5,838 nt of DNA, from the NCBI GenBank assembly GCA_003663695.1, contig QMUB01000090.1, positions 1-5,838 on the forward strand, written 5' to 3'. The notes below the pieces were generated by a model, which worked only from the letters and a program-made list of their open reading frames with translations, ran no database searches and was not told the origin of the DNA. Positions within the stretch are counted from its first letter, which is position 1. Every line of letters begins with the position of its first letter. The stretch is from Thermococci archaeon (lineage in GTDB: Archaea > Methanobacteriota_B > Thermococci > Thermococcales > Thermococcaceae). This document shows, piece after piece, positions 5,536 through 5,838 of the stretch. The position numbers and the translations under genes were made by a program.

Positions 5536-5838
5536 AGCTCAACAGTGAAGCCAAAAGGATTTACAACCAAATCACCGGCGAGATTAAGAAAAGAATTATC
5601 TTAAAAGAGAGCCTAGCATATTTGGAGCACTTTTCTCCCACAAACGATAAGGGAGAGATACTGAAGCGCCAGGCCTACCTCAAAGAGAATCTTAAACTGG
5701 TTAAGCCCGAAATGAGGAATCTTCTGCTGAAAATCAAACCAATACGTTTTAGGAAAAATTTTCTTTACGACAGGCTTTTGGTTGTTGATGAGAGCGAACT
5801 TGAAAAAGCTCAAGCGTTGGGGGTTTGTGAAGTCTCCA
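5532..5838 (+). CDS. Uncharacterised protein, possibly MutS-related ATPase (partial, C-terminus beyond the right edge)
   Basis: The frame starts with GTG at 5532, overlaps the moaC stop by four bases (GTGA), and stays open to the window edge, giving 102 visible residues. The start is supported by AGGTGA at 5519-5524. The visible part is soluble and strongly charged, mostly helical at first ([20 protein letters not shown], then [21 protein letters not shown]). It then has a strand-like segment [21 protein letters not shown] leading to VCEVS at the edge. This layout, with helices followed by an RLLVVD-type strand, recalls the N-terminal region of archaeal MutS-related (MutS2/MutS5-like) ATPases. 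No Walker motif or other defining domain falls inside the window, so the assignment rests on resemblance alone. That a protein-coding gene is present is well supported by codon structure and overlap; the MutS link is tentative. Confidence 0.6.
   Translation, partial: MKLNSEAKRIYNQITGEIKKRIILKESLAYLEHFSPTNDKGEILKRQAYLKENLKLVKPEMRNLLLKIKPIRFRKNFLYDRLLVVDESELEKAQALGVCEVS

Noticed and set aside
5613..5813. Minus-strand 66-codon frame at the right edge
   Set aside because: It is antisense to the open frame that continues from the moaC overlap, which has the better start site and charged-residue composition.

Overview
The window looks like chromosomal DNA from a hyperthermophilic archaeon of the order Thermococcales (Thermococcus/Pyrococcus/Palaeococcus-like). 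This is inferred from strong GGAGG/GGTGA ribosome-binding sites close to every gene start, archaeal BRE/TATA promoters, a poly-T terminator, Lys/Glu/Ile-rich proteins, and recognisable archaeal MoaC and YbjQ-type proteins. No database search was possible.

Layout. Positions 1-4576 hold a tight four-gene operon on the minus strand. Read in its transcription direction it is: an ABC-2 type permease (4576-3614), its ATPase (3609-2689), a secreted and membrane-anchored NEW3-repeat protein (2686-512), and a second, related ABC-2 permease (510 to the left edge, incomplete). Gaps between genes are 1-4 bases, and the ribosome-binding site of each downstream gene lies inside the end of the gene before it. 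One promoter is visible, at about 4621-4635. Together these genes would make a membrane export or membrane-remodelling ABC complex with two different permease subunits and a large extracellular beta-sandwich partner. The substrate cannot be read from the sequence.

Positions 4654-5058 hold a small YbjQ/UPF0145-family gene on the minus strand and a 75-87-base divergent intergenic region. That region has a near-symmetrical TATA element that could serve both directions and a 19-base inverted repeat (7-base arms, 5-base spacer) that could be an operator.

Positions 5071-5838 are on the plus strand: moaC (molybdenum/tungsten cofactor biosynthesis), then an overlapping gene cut by the right edge. 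The visible N-terminal part of that gene resembles archaeal MutS-related proteins, but only tentatively. Together moaC and this gene look like the start of a co-transcribed unit.

No RNA genes, CRISPR arrays, insertion sequences or long repeats were seen. No clearly new biological system can be claimed. The least characterised part is the two-permease/NEW3 ABC cassette.
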